Shown in pieces: positions 63,519 through 64,000 of a DNA stretch of 64,000 nt. The notes beneath the pieces are model-generated. The model was not told the origin of the DNA. It was given only the letters and a program-made list of their open reading frames with translations, and made no database searches. The number at the start of each line of letters is the position of its first letter. The first letter of the stretch is position 1. The stretch covers positions 24,338,757 to 24,402,756 of the forward strand of contig JACSVZ010000002.1 in the NCBI GenBank assembly GCA_014706295.1, given 5' to 3'. This stretch comes from Lycocorax pyrrhopterus obiensis (taxonomy: Eukaryota; Chordata; Aves; Passeriformes; Paradisaeidae). Made by a program: the position numbers and the translations under genes.

Positions 63519-64000
63519 GGTGGCAGCGCTACCGGCGCTGGCGCGGCACCTCTCCCGGCCTCCCGTCACCTCGGGCCACCTCCGCGGCGGCTCCGCGCCC
63601 GCACCGGAGCAGCCCGGACGTCCCTTCACTCCTCGGAGGGGCGCATGGCGCTGCCCGCTCCCCGACACCCGCCCGGTGGGTCCCCGCAGCCCGGAGGAGG
63701 CGGACAGGCACTAGCCAGGGTCGAGCCCCTCCGGCGGGGCTGCGCCTCGGGAAGCATCTGCCTCCTCTCTCCCGCGACGCGCCCAGCCCCCGCTCCACCC
63801 CGGGCGCGGCGGGGCTTCGCGCCGACGTCGGTGCGGGGCGGCCGGAGCCCGCCCGGCGGCAGCGGCAGCGCCTCCCCCGCCCCCGCCTCCCCGCGGCTCC
63901 CGGCGCTGCTGCTGGCGGGGCGGCCGTGCCGGAGCCGGCGCTGCGGGGGCGGCGGGGAGCGGGGGCCGCACAGCGCCTGAGGAGCGGCGGTCCCGCTGCC
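63519..64000 (-). other. Probable untranslated first exon of a leftward gene (partial)
   Basis: Between the window edge and a strong donor (exon ...GCCACC followed by GTAAGT on the minus strand), all three minus-strand frames contain stops or lack an ATG that stays open to the donor. The only two ATGs (63757 and 63646) are in the same frame and end at a TGA at 63626. The exon is therefore best read as 5' untranslated leader, with the start codon in a later exon left of this window, unless the true start site and coding sequence lie elsewhere. The gene's identity is unknown. An alternative donor or rightward transcription cannot be excluded. Confidence 0.4.
63626..63757 (-). other. Short upstream open reading frame
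   Basis: From ATG at 63757 to TGA at 63626, 43 codons with an internal in-frame ATG at 63646 (a six-codon version, MRPSEE). The composition is Pro/Gly/Arg-rich as expected from GC-rich leader DNA. If the first exon is real this would be an upstream ORF that could lower translation of the main frame. There is no evidence that the peptide itself is used. Confidence 0.25.

Larger units (their letters stand above)
63110..64000. promoter_or_regulatory. CpG island promoter (runs off the right edge)
   Basis: Composition changes abruptly from AT-rich to very GC-rich with dense CpG from about 63110, and stays so to the window end. Sp1-type GC boxes are visible: CCCCGCCCCC at 63875-63884, GGCGGGGCGG at 63914-63923, and GGGGGCGGCGGGG near 63945-63957. 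No TATA or CCAAT box was seen. This is the usual form of a broadly active vertebrate promoter with dispersed starts, and such islands may fire in both directions. A splice donor on the minus strand inside it favours transcription to the left. Confidence 0.85.

Noticed and set aside
63030..63980. 316-residue plus-strand open frame and several overlapping frames on both strands in the CpG island
   Set aside because: Composition is Pro/Arg/Ala/Gly-rich in every phase, because GC-rich DNA lacks stop codons. No domain, and long frames overlap on both strands.
1..64000. rRNA, tRNA, CRISPR array, operon or other prokaryotic-type system
   Set aside because: None seen. Repeat content, CpG-island structure and splice signals indicate a vertebrate nuclear genome.

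Overview
This window is vertebrate nuclear DNA, almost certainly from a bird. Fragments of CR1 LINEs lie on both strands. Some are young enough to keep the CR1 3' tail built from ATTCTATG octamers (39518-39712, 23240-23265, 58028-58052), which is typical of avian genomes. Older traces also found across amniotes are present as well: very decayed CR1 copies (16590-17400, 17750-18065) and short palindromic MITE-like elements (28063-28121, 29941-30030). I cannot name the species or order.

No protein-coding gene can be identified inside the window. Most open frames are under 130 residues, lack recognisable domains, and occur where a decayed or simple sequence happens to lack stops. The longer ones, 152 residues at 7337-7795 (-) and 157-316 residues in the GC-rich right end, are explained by base composition. 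The first 63.1 kb is AT-rich, non-coding, and either intronic or intergenic. It is broken by a few GC-richer islands: 7290-9420, 25550-26740, 33840-34220 and 48590-48830.

The right edge (about 63110-64000) changes abruptly to a CpG island with Sp1-type GC boxes, no TATA box and a strong splice donor on the minus strand (63513-63518). The simplest reading is the 5' end of a gene transcribed leftwards, with an untranslated first exon at 63519-64000 or beyond. On that reading the rest of the window is the start of a very long first intron. The alternative is a gene running rightwards off the edge, with the window as its upstream flank.

Mobile elements from left to right: a dispersed repeat at 8690-8990 (-) with a second, inverted copy at 26405-26665 (+); ancient CR1 at 16590-17400 (+) and 17750-18065 (-); CR1 at 20566-20742 (-) and 22500-23265 (+); palindromic MITE relics at 28063 and 29941; a solo LTR with TG...CA ends and a 4-bp target duplication at 30973-31396 (+); CR1 at 39518-39712 (+) and 51577-51800 (-); and a CR1 at 57478-58052 whose inverted body meets a short sense 3' tail, the layout expected from twin priming.

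No rRNA, tRNA, CRISPR array or prokaryotic-type system was seen. The points most worth following up are the promoter at the right edge, the inverted CR1, the solo LTR, the unnamed repeat pair and the small CpG-rich island near 48.7 kb.
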